DNA of 64,000 nt from the NCBI RefSeq assembly GCF_018448495.1, contig NZ_CP049902.1:248001-312000 (forward strand), read 5' to 3'. The DNA comes from Psychrobacter sp. WY6. Its GTDB lineage: Bacteria; Pseudomonadota; Gammaproteobacteria; Pseudomonadales; Moraxellaceae. This document shows positions 20,830 to 35,681 of this stretch, piece by piece (positions within the stretch are counted from its first letter, which is position 1; the number at the start of each line of letters is the position of its first letter). Under the pieces are notes generated by a model, which worked only from the letters and a program-made list of their open reading frames with translations, made no database searches and was not told where the DNA came from. A program made the position numbers and the translations under genes.

Positions 20830-21648
20830 ATGTGCCGCGTACTTAGCGTTAAACCATCGAGCTACTACGACTGGCTGAGTCGTGATATCAGCTGTCAGCA
20901 GGTACACCGTAATCAGTGCGAGCTACTAGTTAAAGCCGCTCATAGTGAAACTCATGAGCGCTATGGTGTTGAGCGTCTGCATGCAACGCTCACCGAGCAA
21001 GGGTATGATATTAGTCTATACATGGTCAGAAGCATCAAAGAAGAACATGGCATCAAATGCCGTCGTCACAGGCGCTTCAAGGTCACCACTGACTCAAATC
21101 ACAAAAAACTGGTCTATGACAACGTATTAAATCAGCATTTTGATATGCAAAGACCGAATCAAGCGTGGGTCAGCGACATTACCTATATCTGGACAAATGA
21201 GGGCTGGTTGTATTTAGCGGGAGTCAAAGACTTATACACCAAAGAGCTGGTCGGCTATGCTATCAATAAGCGAATGACCGCAGATCTAGTATGCAAAGCA
21301 TTGAACATGGCCATCAGGAATAAACGTCCAAGCAAAGGGCTAATCGTTCACTCTGACAGAGGCAGTCAGTACTGTAGCCACGCGTACCATAAGATCATCA
21401 AGCAGCATCAATTTACAGGCTCAATGAGCGCTAAAGGTAATTGCTTCGACAATGCTCCAATAGAAAGCTTCTGGGGCACTTTAAAGAACGAGCTGGTATA
21501 TCATCAGGATTATAAGACTAGGTTTGCAGCGATCAACGATATTATTAGATACATCGAGCTGTACTACAACCAAACGAGAATTCAAAAGGGTTTGGGCTAT
21601 AAATCACCAAGACAGATGTGGTTTGATTATTATCGTCAGGCTGCGTAA
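20830..21648 (+). CDS. IS3-family transposase OrfB, DDE catalytic domain
   Basis: 272 residues from the internal ATG; in the fused OrfAB product the frame extends upstream to the slippery site near 20743. HTH-like region (MCRVLSVKPSSYYDWL), then the rve integrase core: first Asp in WVSDITYIW, second in IVHSDRGSQYCS, and Glu in NCFDNAPIESFWGTLK. All three catalytic acids are present, so the element may be active. The stop at 21646-21648 directly abuts the stop of the truncated pilM on the other strand. Confidence 0.95.
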   Translation: MCRVLSVKPSSYYDWLSRDISCQQVHRNQCELLVKAAHSETHERYGVERLHATLTEQGYDISLYMVRSIKEEHGIKCRRHRRFKVTTDSNHKKLVYDNVLNQHFDMQRPNQAWVSDITYIWTNEGWLYLAGVKDLYTKELVGYAINKRMTADLVCKALNMAIRNKRPSKGLIVHSDRGSQYCSHAYHKIIKQHQFTGSMSAKGNCFDNAPIESFWGTLKNELVYHQDYKTRFAAINDIIRYIELYYNQTRIQKGLGYKSPRQMWFDYYRQAA

Positions 21649-22831
21649 CTAAAATCTCCCAAGTTTATGTATACGGATTTGACGGCAGGGGTCAGCAATA
21701 CTGACAGTCACCCCAAGTTTTTGCTGTGCCATGCCAGCAAGACCAGAAATAGAGCTACTACCACCAGCAAGGACCACATGATCGATACTACTGTATTGGC
21801 TTGAAGAAAAATAAAATTGCAATGAGCGAGTAATTTGTTGAATAGCATTTTCGATAAAAGGCGTCAGCACATCAAGATAGTAGTCATCTGGTAAGGTACG
21901 CTCACGCTTACTAACAGCCGCTTCTTCAGCAGATAGTCCATAACGGTTTTGTATCGCTTCTGTTAACTGAACACCACCAAATAATTGTTCACGGCTATAG
22001 ATAAACTCACCGTTCTTAGCAACATATAAAGTCGTTTGATTGTGACCAATATCTATCAAAGCAACTAACTCAGGGGCATTTGGTAAGTTATTTACCATGA
22101 GTCCAAAAGCACGCTCTATCGCATGGGATTCAATATCCATGACCTTCGTTTGAAGACCACCAAAGGTTAAGGCATCAACTCTTTGGTCAACATTCTCCGA
22201 GCGTGATGCGGCAAGTAAGACTTGCACCATGTCATCACTTGCTAAAGAAGGCCCTAAAACTTCAAAGTCTAGGTTGACGTCTTCTAATGGATAAGGTATG
22301 TATTGATCAGCATCTAAACGTATCTGCGCTTCACGCTCAACGTCGCTTAGCGCAGCATCCATATCAATAATTTTAGTGATTACTGCTGACCCTGACACGG
22401 CAGTTGCAGCACTACTACCAGCGACATGACAACGTTTAGCTAAGTTAGCAATAATATGACCAACCGCTTCAGTATCTACAAGAAGTTTATCGACGACTAT
22501 ACCTTCTGGCAGTCTTTCAATACCATAAGATTTTAGATGAAACATGCCCTGTTGGCGCTGTATGTCAACCAACTTTACTGAAGTGGCACAGATATCCACA
22601 CCAATTAAATTCTGACTTTTGGAAGTAAATAGCCTCACAAACTCTATACCTTATATTAAGTGTACAATCTGATAGTTATTTGTAATAATTCAGTACAATA
22701 CTTTACTTAACAGATAGATTCAAGCATTTAAACAGGTTATTAAGGTCAACTTACACATTTATTATGACCTGCTGATTTTGTTCAAGGTATAATGTTTTAT
22801 CTGTTGCAAATTTTAATTGATAAGTCTTCTT

Positions 22832-25486
22832 ATGACCAAAAAAAATGCTACCGCCCGTCTCATTCACTTTTTGGTGGGGCTTGTTATTGCCTGCTTGGCA
22901 TTGGCAGTTATCTTAGCACTTGCTGTGCCCATTGGTTTTTATGGGATGGCAATGTATTTATCGCCTACCCTACCTAGCATTCAAGAGATTAAAACAGCAA
23001 ATTTAGAGATGCCATTACAGATATATAGTAGTGATGACAAACTCATTGGCCAATATGGTAACCGTTTATCTTTACCCGTTACTTTTGAAGATATTCCTGA
23101 AAATTTGACTCATGCTTTTTTAGCAGCAGAAGATGCGTCCTTTTTTCAGCACAGCGGTATTAGTATTAAAGGTCTTGGTCGCGCAGTGACAAGAGTGACT
23201 GACGACGACAGCCAAACGGGCGGCTCTACCATTACTATGCAGGTTGCCAAAAACTACTTCTTAAGTCCAGAGCGCACCTTAAATCGCAAATTGGTCGAGC
23301 TATTTTTAGCACGTAAAATAGAAGATGAGCTCAGTAAAAATGATATCTTGACGCTTTATGTCAACAAAATCTATCTAGGTGAAGGCGCTTATGGTATCCG
23401 CGCCGCGGCCAAAAAATACTATAGTAAATCCTTAGAAAACCTCACTATTGCTGAAACAGCAATGTTGGCAGGTCTGCCCAAAGCCCCTTCTAAATACAAT
23501 CCTGTTGCCAATCCCAGTCGCGCGCTGACTCGCCGCAACTGGATCATTGGACGCATGCACGAGTTAGGCTATATCAGCAAAGCACAACGCGACGAAGCGA
23601 TCAGCTCACCAGTAGGCATTAACCTCTATAAAGAGAAGCTCGACGTCAATATGCCGTATTTGGCAGAAATGACACGCTCTACATTGGTCAATCGCTATGG
23701 TGAGCAAGTGATGCATAGTGGATGGCGGGTACGCCTTACGGTTGATAGCAAAGCACAGACAGATGCGGAAGCGGCGGTACTGACCGGTTTGGTGGCTTAC
23801 GAACATCGTCATGGTTGGCGCGGGGCTGAAGCAAATGATGAACCGCTAGAAAATTTCCGCCGCTATAGTAATATGACTCCCGCCAAAGTCACCAAGGTTA
23901 ATGCTCGCAGTTTTGAGGCGACAATGCCCTCTGGTGAAAATGTGACCGTTGGTTGGTCTGGGATGAGCTGGGCACGCAAGTATATTTCTGCCAATCGTAT
24001 CGGTTACTTTCCTGACAACGCCCGCCAAATTGTCAATAAAAACGATATCATTCGTTTGATACCGACCGCGAATGGTAATTGGCAGCTGGGACAAATTCCC
24101 AAACTACAAGGAAGTCTGGTCTCCTTGAATCCAGAAACTGGCGCTGTTAAGGCATTGGTCGGTGGCTTTGACTTTAATCACAGTAAATTCAATCGTGCTC
24201 TACAAGGCTGGCGTCAACCAGGCTCAACCATTAAACCGCTTGTCTATACCGCTGCTCTAGAAAAAGGCTATCGCCCAGATAGCATTGTTTCGGATCGACC
24301 GATTCAAGTGGGTGACTGGAAACCGAAAAATTCTGATCAACGTTTTTTAGGCGAAATCACTTTACGCCGTGGACTGTATTTATCTCGTAACTTAGTCTCT
24401 ATTCGTCTCTTACAAGCCATTGGTATCTCTGATACGCGCGACCTATTAGATGAATTCGGACTTGATAAAGAAAAGCTACCGACGACTTTGTCGTTAGCGT
24501 TAGGTGCAGGACAAGCAACACCGTTACAAATGGCAACAGCCTATGCTACGTTCGCGAATGGTGGTCACCGTGTACAGCCGTATTTTATCGAACAAATTTA
24601 TAATTATAATAATAACCTCCTCTTTCAGGCAAACCCACGCCAAGCGTGTGCCACCTGCTTCAATGAAAAACTTGAAGACCTCAATAGAAATCTCCTCGAA
24701 GATTATAAGAAGTCAATTGAAAATGAAGACAGTGCTATCGATGATGAAGTGACGGTTAAAGAACAAAATTTAGAGAACAATGATGATATTGATAACATTG
24801 AACAAAGCGGTAAAGCGCTAAATCTAAAGGTTTATGATGCTAGTCCACAGGCCGATCGCTTAAAAGCACCAGCGGTTCAATATGCAGTGGCTAAGCAAGC
24901 ACCTAGAATCTTACAACCCAGAGTCGCTTTTGAGATGGCAGATATCTTACGTGACGTCGTACAGCGTGGTACGGCAGTACGAGCCAAGGCTTTAGGTCGT
25001 GATGATATTGGTGGCAAGACCGGTACCACCAATGAAGCAAAAGACGCTTGGTTTGCAGGTTTTCATCCTACCAATGCAACTGTCGTGTGGATGGGTTTTG
25101 ATCAACCATCAACCATGGGTCGTCGCGAATATGGTGGTGTGGCAGCTCTACCCGTTTGGATGGATTTTATGAAAGCCCAACTTAAAGACACGCCTCATCA
25201 ATGGGTGTCTATCAATAACCGCGCCAAATCGAAAAAACAAAAGCAAAAAATTATAGAAATGACTGATGATGGTATTCTGGCCGATGATGAAGATACGGAT
25301 AGCAGCGAATCAGAAAAACCAGTTAAGACGCAGACTCAACAGCGTAAATCACCACCAGCTGAACCTGTTGAAGCACAAACTAGCTCTCAAGCAGCCAAAC
25401 CTAGTAACAGCCGTAGTAATGATAGTGTGCCGCAAAACCCTTTATCGGTAACACCCGTTGAGCGTATGCCACCGATACCAGAGTAG
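22832..25486 (+). CDS. ponA: Penicillin-binding protein 1A, bifunctional peptidoglycan synthase
   Basis: About 884 residues. After an N-terminal membrane anchor (about residues 12-42) comes the glycosyltransferase domain (AAEDASFFQHSG, GGSTITMQVAKNYF), then an OB-like insert typical of PBP1a, then the transpeptidase domain with SxxK in PGSTIKPLVY, SxN in LSRNLVS and KTG in GGKTGTTNEAKDAW. The start at 22832 (MTKKNATARLIHF) is preferred over the TTG at 22817 because it is an ATG at the usual cytoplasmic start; no strong ribosome binding site was seen. The region about residues 600-672 is an Asp/Glu/Asn-rich insert with a CATC motif inside the transpeptidase domain. It diverges from pilM, as in pseudomonads. 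A strong terminator follows. Confidence 0.95.
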   Translation: MTKKNATARLIHFLVGLVIACLALAVILALAVPIGFYGMAMYLSPTLPSIQEIKTANLEMPLQIYSSDDKLIGQYGNRLSLPVTFEDIPENLTHAFLAAEDASFFQHSGISIKGLGRAVTRVTDDDSQTGGSTITMQVAKNYFLSPERTLNRKLVELFLARKIEDELSKNDILTLYVNKIYLGEGAYGIRAAAKKYYSKSLENLTIAETAMLAGLPKAPSKYNPVANPSRALTRRNWIIGRMHELGYISKAQRDEAISSPVGINLYKEKLDVNMPYLAEMTRSTLVNRYGEQVMHSGWRVRLTVDSKAQTDAEAAVLTGLVAYEHRHGWRGAEANDEPLENFRRYSNMTPAKVTKVNARSFEATMPSGENVTVGWSGMSWARKYISANRIGYFPDNARQIVNKNDIIRLIPTANGNWQLGQIPKLQGSLVSLNPETGAVKALVGGFDFNHSKFNRALQGWRQPGSTIKPLVYTAALEKGYRPDSIVSDRPIQVGDWKPKNSDQRFLGEITLRRGLYLSRNLVSIRLLQAIGISDTRDLLDEFGLDKEKLPTTLSLALGAGQATPLQMATAYATFANGGHRVQPYFIEQIYNYNNNLLFQANPRQACATCFNEKLEDLNRNLLEDYKKSIENEDSAIDDEVTVKEQNLENNDDIDNIEQSGKALNLKVYDASPQADRLKAPAVQYAVAKQAPRILQPRVAFEMADILRDVVQRGTAVRAKALGRDDIGGKTGTTNEAKDAWFAGFHPTNATVVWMGFDQPSTMGRREYGGVAALPVWMDFMKAQLKDTPHQWVSINNRAKSKKQKQKIIEMTDDGILADDEDTDSSESEKPVKTQTQQRKSPPAEPVEAQTSSQAAKPSNSRSNDSVPQNPLSVTPVERMPPIPE

Positions 25487-25515
25487 ACAACCATTAATAA
25501 TATAAACTTATGACT

Positions 25516-25556
25516 TAAAAAAGGCTTATTTAGCACTCGCTAAATAAGCCTTTTTT
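25516..25556 (+). terminator. Terminator after ponA
   Basis: Perfect 12-bp stem GGCTTATTTAGC / GCTAAATAAGCC with a 4-base loop, flanked by A and T runs. It can work in both directions. Confidence 0.92.
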
Positions 25557-25608
25557 ATACTTAATATTTTGATCAATACCACTCTATTAAAGGACAGTCA
25601 TCAGTCAA

Positions 25609-25657
25609 CTAGGACATGTCTTCATTTTAAAAATGGTGATAAAAATGAGATAAAATT
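25609..25657. repeat. Single end of the CTAGG...TGTCTTCA MITE-like element
   Basis: CTAGGACATGTCTTCA, followed by TTTTAAAAATGGTGATAAAA and ATGAGATAAAATT, matches the inverted right end of the element at 56572-56747 over about 48 bases with few differences. The opposite end is absent, so this is a solo end abutting the 3' end of the next gene. Confidence 0.7.
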
Positions 25658-25670
25658 TTAATAACTATTT

Positions 25671-26192
25671 TTAGAACTCAACCATACCAGCACGTAGTTG
25701 CTCAATCAGCTCTAAAAACTGCTGACGCCACTCTCGTATCGTCGCCTCATCTGGCAGCCATTGATTCGACAAGGTCACAACGTTAACAATAAGATCAGGT
25801 GAGGCAGTATTGCTTGGTGTTTGATCTACGATAGCATCTGGCGGTACGGCGTACAGACAACGCTGATACGCACGCTCTATATTGGCCAAAAAACCCTGCT
25901 GCTGTAACTGCTGTAATCGCTGAATCTCAGGCGATACTTGGGTACGCTCGCTCAATGCTTGCTCAATATCTGACAATGTTGGTGCGCTCATGTTTAAACT
26001 ATAAAAATAACCTAGCTCTTGGGTAAATGCGAGAAAGGCACCGTACAGATGAAAAATAGCAGTTTCACAATGGGCTTGATAGTGCTGTTTATCATCGGTA
26101 CTTCCCGCCGCTTGGCAGGATAAACGACAGAAATACAGTTTTTGATTGGTTCGATCTGCTTGATATTTGGCAACGCGGGTTTTACCTGCCAT
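25671..26192 (-). CDS. Conserved hypothetical protein, resembles DUF6586 proteins
   Basis: 173 residues, cytoplasmic, mostly helical. The segment DRTNQKLYFCRLSCQAA near the N-terminus and ETAIFHLYGAFLAFTQEL resemble a small family found in pseudomonads and Moraxellaceae (DUF6586) with no known role. A Gln-rich helix (about residues 90-105) and WLPDEATIREWRQQF near the C-terminus are the other recognisable parts. AAGGA lies about 10 bases upstream of the ATG. It lies between ponA and rpoC and appears to be transcribed alone. The family name is from memory and moderately sure. Confidence 0.6.
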   Translation of the reverse strand: MAGKTRVAKYQADRTNQKLYFCRLSCQAAGSTDDKQHYQAHCETAIFHLYGAFLAFTQELGYFYSLNMSAPTLSDIEQALSERTQVSPEIQRLQQLQQQGFLANIERAYQRCLYAVPPDAIVDQTPSNTASPDLIVNVVTLSNQWLPDEATIREWRQQFLELIEQLRAGMVEF

Positions 26193-26292
26193 TTGCGACT
26201 TATCCTTATATGAAATGTAAATTAGGGCATATTTTCCAGTGTACTATTTTTTTAGATAACAGTACCATGCATTTCTCACTTTATTGCACACA

Positions 26293-26323
26293 CAAAAAAG
26301 CCAGCAACTTAGGCTGGCTTTTT
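26293..26323 (-). terminator. Terminator of the rpoBC transcript
   Basis: On the minus strand AAGCCAGC / GCTGGCTT with a 6-base loop and a T run, 37 bases after the rpoC stop. Confidence 0.9.
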
Positions 26324-26359
26324 ATCAAATTAACAATAAATCAAAGACGCTTAATACTA

Positions 26360-30591
<4,232 letters not shown>

Positions 30592-30776
30592 GTTGCTTCT
30601 CCGTTATCTTTATAATCATCTGATAGCGTATTATTGACGCAAATAAGATGAATGAAGGCAATGAGGGTTGAGACAAATCACTAAAAGCAGCAGCGATGCG
30701 CATACTGCTTTTAGGTTGACCACTAAGGATAATAATTGACTGAGACCATGTTAAATATAATCTCAATCAGCCGTGC

Positions 30777-33700
30777 TTAATGGGTTTGTTTTAACTCAAT
30801 ATTAATACCCAATGATTTGATTCTTTGGTCAGTACGTTAAACGATTCAGGCATACCTGGATCCATATACTGCTCACCATCAACGATGTTTTTGTACATAC
30901 GCGTACGGCCTTCAACGTCATCCGACTTCACAGTCAGCATCTCTTGTAGCGTATAAGTCGCGCCGTAAGCTTCTAGTGCCCAGACTTCCATCTCACCGAA
31001 GCGCTGACCACCAAACTGAGCTTTACCGCCGAGTGGCTGCTGCGTCACTAGTGAGTAAGAACCGGTTGAACGCGCATGCATTTTGTCGTCAACCAAATGG
31101 TTAAGTTTGAGCATATACATATAACCAACGGTTACTTTGCGGTCAAACTTCTGACCAGTACGACCATCATACAACGTCTGTTGACCATCGCGATCCATAC
31201 CAGCAAGCTCTAACAGATCCTTAACTTGGCTTTCTCTTGCGCCGTCAAATACTGCTGTGCCCATTGGTACACCAGCGCGCAAGTTATCTGCTAGCGCCAT
31301 GATGTCATCATCACTCAAGCTATCAAGATCAACTTGCTCACCGCCGACTTGGTTATAGATTTTGTCTAAGAAGTCACGTAAATCTTTGATCGCTGCTTGC
31401 GATTTGAGCATACCATCGATCTTCTCGCCCAAGCCTTTCGCTGCCATACCCAAATGCGTTTCTAGAACCTGACCGATGTTCATACGAGATGGTACACCAA
31501 GCGGGTTCAAGACGATGTCAACGGTATTACCATTCTCATCATAAGGCATGTCTTCAACTGGCATAATGCGCGATACCACACCTTTGTTACCATGACGACC
31601 CGCCATTTTATCACCAGGCTGAATACGACGCTTAACCGCTAGATATACCTTAACGATTTTTTGTACGCCATGTTGTAAGTCATCACCAGCGGTTAATTTG
31701 CGTTTTTTCTCAGCAAACTTCACATCGATGTCTTTTTGCTTATCAACCAAATACTCAGCGATTTGCGTGAGACGCTCAGAGATTTCTTCTTCAACAGGCT
31801 GAATATCAAGCAAAGTCTCAAGGCTCATATCTTTCATATCGGCCAATGCCATCACTGTACCGGCTTTTAGACCAGAACCACCGCTGACTTTTTGACCATC
31901 TAACAGATTACCGATACGACCACGAGCCGCTTCTTCAAAGATACGTAGCTCTTCTTTTAAATCTTTACGATAGCTATCAAGCTGTGATTTTTCAATGGCA
32001 CGTGCGCGCGCATCTTTTTCAACGCCGTCACGAGTAAAGACTTGAACGTCAATAACCGTGCCTTTACTTGATGTTGGTACACGTAGTGACGTGTCTTTAA
32101 CATCGGCCGCTTTTTCACCAAAGATAGCCCGGAGCAATTTCTCTTCTGGCGTTAGTTGCGTTTCACCTTTTGGCGTCACTTTACCAACTAGAATATCACC
32201 AGCATCCACTTCAGCACCGATATAAACGATACCTGCCTCATCAAGGCTTGATAGAGCGGCTTCACCAACGTTTGGAATATCCGCAGTGATCTCTTCAGTA
32301 CCTAGCTTGGTATCACGTGCCACACAAGTCAATTCTTGGATATGAATAGTAGTAAAACGATCTTCTTTAACTACTTTTTCAGATAGCAAGATTGAATCTT
32401 CGAAGTTGTAACCATTCCACGGCATAAATGCGATGCGAATGTTCTGACCCAATGCAAGCTCACCAAGATCCGTTGACGGACCATCAGCCAAGATATCGCC
32501 TACAGCAATAGCATCGCCTTGGTTAACGATAATACGTTGGTTGATACAAGTATTTTGGTTAGAACGCGTGTATTTAACGAGGTTATAGATATCAATACCA
32601 GCTTCACCAGCAATCATCTCATCTTCATTCACACGAACCACAACACGTGAGGCATCAACGTCTTCGATCACACCGCCACGCTTAGCAATAACACAAACGC
32701 CAGAGTCACGAGCAACGTGACGCTCCATGCCCGTACCTACTAACGGCTTGTCAGCACGTAGCGTAGGAACTGCCTGACGCTGCATGTTCGAACCCATCAA
32801 GGCACGGTTAGCATCATCATGCTCTAGGAATGGAATTAGACCTGCTGCTACCGATACAACCTGACTTGGCGACACATCCATATGCGTCACTTTTTCTGGC
32901 GGCATACGCACGAATTCACCATAGCTACGCACACTGACCATTTCATCAGATAACGCGCCTTCTGCGGTTACTGGTGAGTCAGCCTGTGCAATGACCGTAC
33001 CTACTTCTTCAATCGCTGATAGATACTCAATGACATCCGTTACTTTACCATCAACCACACGGCGATAAGGCGTTTCTAAGAAGCCAAAGCTGTTGGTTTT
33101 AGCAAAAGTTGCCAATGAGTTGATAAGACCAATGTTTGGACCTTCAGGAGTCTCAATCGGGCATACGCGGCCATAATGGGTATCATGTACGTCACGTACT
33201 TCAAAGCCTGCACGTTCACGGGTCAGACCACCGGGTCCTAGAGCTGAGACACGGCGTTTATGGGTAACTTCAGACAATGGATTGTTCTGATCCATAAACT
33301 GCGATAACTGGCTTGAACCAAAGAATTCTTTCACCGCAGCCGCAACAGGCTTCGAGTTAATCAAATCTTGTGGTGACAAGTTATCAGATTCCGCTGAGCT
33401 CAGACGCTCTTTGACCGCACGCTCTACACGTACTAGACCAACACGGAATTGGTTTTCTGCCATTTCGCCTACAGAACGAATACGACGGTTACCTAAATGG
33501 TCGATATCATCGACTTCGCCGCGACCATTACGAATCTCAATCAATTCTTTTAGGACATTAACGATATCGGCATTGGTCAATACACTACGAGCGCGTTGGA
33601 TGTCTGGATCATCAGTATTATCAAACTCTAACCCTAAACGACGGTTAAATTTCATACGACCGACATTTGATAAGTCATAACGATCCGCGTTGAAGAACAT

Positions 33701-34894
33701 GCTGTCAAATAGTTTTTCAGCGGTCTCAACCGTTGGTGGCTCACCTGGACGCATGACTTTATAAATTTCAATCAAGGCTTCTTCGCGGCTTGAGGTGCTA
33801 TCTGCACGTAGCGTATCGGCAATATAACTGCCTTGATCGATATCGTTGGTGAACAAAATGCTGAACTCTTTGATAGACTCGCTGGCTTCAAATGCACTTA
33901 ATTTAACCAATAACTCATGGTCAATTAGAGTATTCGCTTTAGCGATAACTTCGTCATTCACCACGATATCTTCAGCTAAAATACGCTCATAGAGATACTC
34001 ATCAGGTATCGCAATCTTCGTCATACCTGCTTCTTCAAGCTGACGAATACGGCGTGCATTAATACGCTTGCCCTGCTCTACGATGACATCACCTTCTGGT
34101 GATACGATATCGAACTGAGCCATCTCACCGCGCAAGCGATCAGCAACCAGATCAATCTCGAACTGCTCTTCACCTTTATAAACGGCTACTTTATCAAAGA
34201 ACAAATCTAAGATTTCAGACGTTGTCAAACCAAGCGCACGTAGAATAATTGAAGCCAATAGCTTACGACGACGGTCAATACGAGCAAAAACTAAGTCTTT
34301 GGCGTCAAATTCAAAATCTAACCATGAACCACGGTAAGGGATAATACGGGCGTTATAAAGCACTTTACCACTTGAATGCGACTTACCTTTATCATGATCA
34401 AAGAACACACCAGGTGAACGATGTAGCTGAGATACGATAACACGCTCAGTACCATTGATAATAAAAGTACCGTTAGCCGTCATCAACGGCATTTCGCCCA
34501 TATAGACGCTTTGCTCACGGATATCTTTAATAGCCGCTTTGCTGTCTTTGTCTTTGCTATCTTTGTCTTTGATGATCAGACGGATTTTGACGCGCATCGG
34601 CGCAGCAAATGTTGAGCCACGCAAGATACACTCACGCTCATCAAATTCAGGCGTGCCTAAATAATATTCAACGAATTGTAGCTCTGCATTACCAGAGTGA
34701 CTCTCAATTGGGAAAATAGAGGAATACGCAGCTTGCAAACCAGTATTCTCACGAGCTTTTGGCTTTTTGTGCTCTTGCAAAAATTGCTCGTAAGAATCTA
34801 CTTGAATAGACAGTAAATAGGGAATGTCCATCACAGTGGGCAATTCAGCAAAACTTTTGCGAATACGCTTTTTTTCAGTATAAGAATATGCCAT
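30777..34894 (-). CDS. rpoB: RNA polymerase beta subunit, frameshift in the last codons
   Basis: About 1372 residues. The rifampicin region ([26 protein letters not shown]) shows wild-type residues. The catalytic [12 protein letters not shown] and the C-terminal [20 protein letters not shown] are present. As read, the end is [16 protein letters not shown], which is wrong for the family. Adding one A at about 30822 gives [17 protein letters not shown] followed by KQTH and a stop at 30777-30779. The ATG at 34894 has AGGA upstream. A Lys/Asp-rich tandem [11 protein letters not shown] at about residues 111-121 ([18 protein letters not shown]) lengthens the beta1 loop slightly. rpoC follows at 186 bases. 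Confidence 0.97.
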
Positions 34895-35448
34895 CGAGAG
34901 TCCTTACAGTAAACGTGGAAACAAATTAAAAGCGTGGCCAGCGTGCATAAATACGATACAAACTTGGCGACGTAAACGATAATATAAAACAGGTAATCGT
35001 GTTCAGTTGATATCTTTTGTCAATTACTACTTCTGCTATCAGTGCTTACTTAGCACCCTTACTTTCATTTTATGATCGGTATCTAAGTCAGTCTATATGA
35101 CCACTCAGACGACCAAATTCAATATCACATCATCTAAAACATATTACTTTTTAGGCAAAACTTACTCATAGAGGTAAGAAAAAATGACTCGTTCAAGGGT
35201 ATTTCTAAGTTATCTGCTATCAAAACTGATTGTATTTAGTCATTTTTCTTTCAAAAAACCGGCTCTTTCAAAACCAACAATTCTATCAAAACTAATATCG
35301 TCGCTGATATGTACCGTCTATAAGCCTAACTACTGACAGTAATACTCTGCGAAACGGACAACCTAAACTTAATAGCTTTTCAGAATTAATAATCTAAGGG
35401 GTAACTATAACTTTTAGAATCAGTATAAACTATAGTGTTAATGGGAAA

Positions 35449-35531
35449 GCATGCAGACACAAAAAAATGCCAAACTCTGGACGTTAGCTTAAATTAACTG
35501 ATTTCAAAAACTGGCATGTGTGCTTGCATGT
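35449..35531 (-). promoter_or_regulatory. Second hairpin in the rplL-rpoB gap, possible attenuator or RNase processing site
   Basis: GCATGCAGACAC and ATGCCA at one side pair imperfectly with TGGCATGTGTGC and TTGCATG at the other. On the minus strand the TGCCA/TGGCA inner stem is followed by seven T, so it could also stop transcription. Confidence 0.5.
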
Positions 35532-35617
35532 ATATCGTCTGTCCTTTTGATGGGTATCCACCGTGATGTTGCATACGACTGTTGGCAGACACAAAAGGTC
35601 AAGCTACGAATTATAGT

Positions 35618-35657
35618 AAAAAAAAGCTGGCAATGCAAGGCATTACCAGCTTTTTTT
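35618..35657 (-). terminator. Terminator/attenuator after rplL
   Basis: On the minus strand AGCTGGTAATGC / GCATTGCCAGCT (one mismatch) followed by eight T, 25 bases after the rplL stop. Partial termination here is known to set the ribosomal protein to polymerase ratio in E. coli. Confidence 0.85.
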
Positions 35658-35681
35658 GTACAACACTAAGATAAGCGAAGC

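Larger units (their letters stand above)
20418..21694 (+). mobile_element. Complete IS3-family insertion sequence (1277 bp) in pilM
   Basis: The element starts TGAGC and ends GGTCA, with imperfect inverted ends sharing CCGTATA and TAAACTTGG about 20-40 bases in. GCAA is duplicated at 20414-20417 and 21695-21698. It holds two overlapping-type frames (orfA and orfB) joined by a slippery A6G, the standard IS3 layout. It is transcribed against the pil operon. Confidence 0.95.
20302..22638 (-). pseudogene. pilM: Type IV pilus actin-like protein PilM, interrupted by an IS3 element
   Basis: Coding parts are 21695-22638 and 20302-20417. PilM is a cytoplasmic actin-fold ATP-binding protein that anchors PilN. 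The 5' part starts with GTG (MRLFTSKSQNLIGVDICATS) and carries LVALIDIGHNQTTLYV and VVLAGGSSSISGL. At 21694 it runs into the insertion sequence and ends DPCRQIRIHKLGRF, a short foreign tail. The remaining 3' part encodes NPFTNMTIAPNIDNEQ and DAPSLMAACGLALRSFD, the normal PilM C-terminus. The truncated product lacks about 37 residues including the last helix. Both flanks keep the 4-base duplication GCAA, so this is a clean transposition and not an assembly join. Confidence 0.92.
34895..35681. other. 787-base rplL-rpoB intergenic region
   Basis: No ORF supported. It holds the rplL terminator/attenuator (35618-35657) and a second long hairpin (35449-35531). The rest, down to the rpoB ribosome binding site, shows no further structure I can support. 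The equivalent gap in E. coli is much shorter (from general knowledge, about 300 bases). Confidence 0.6.
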
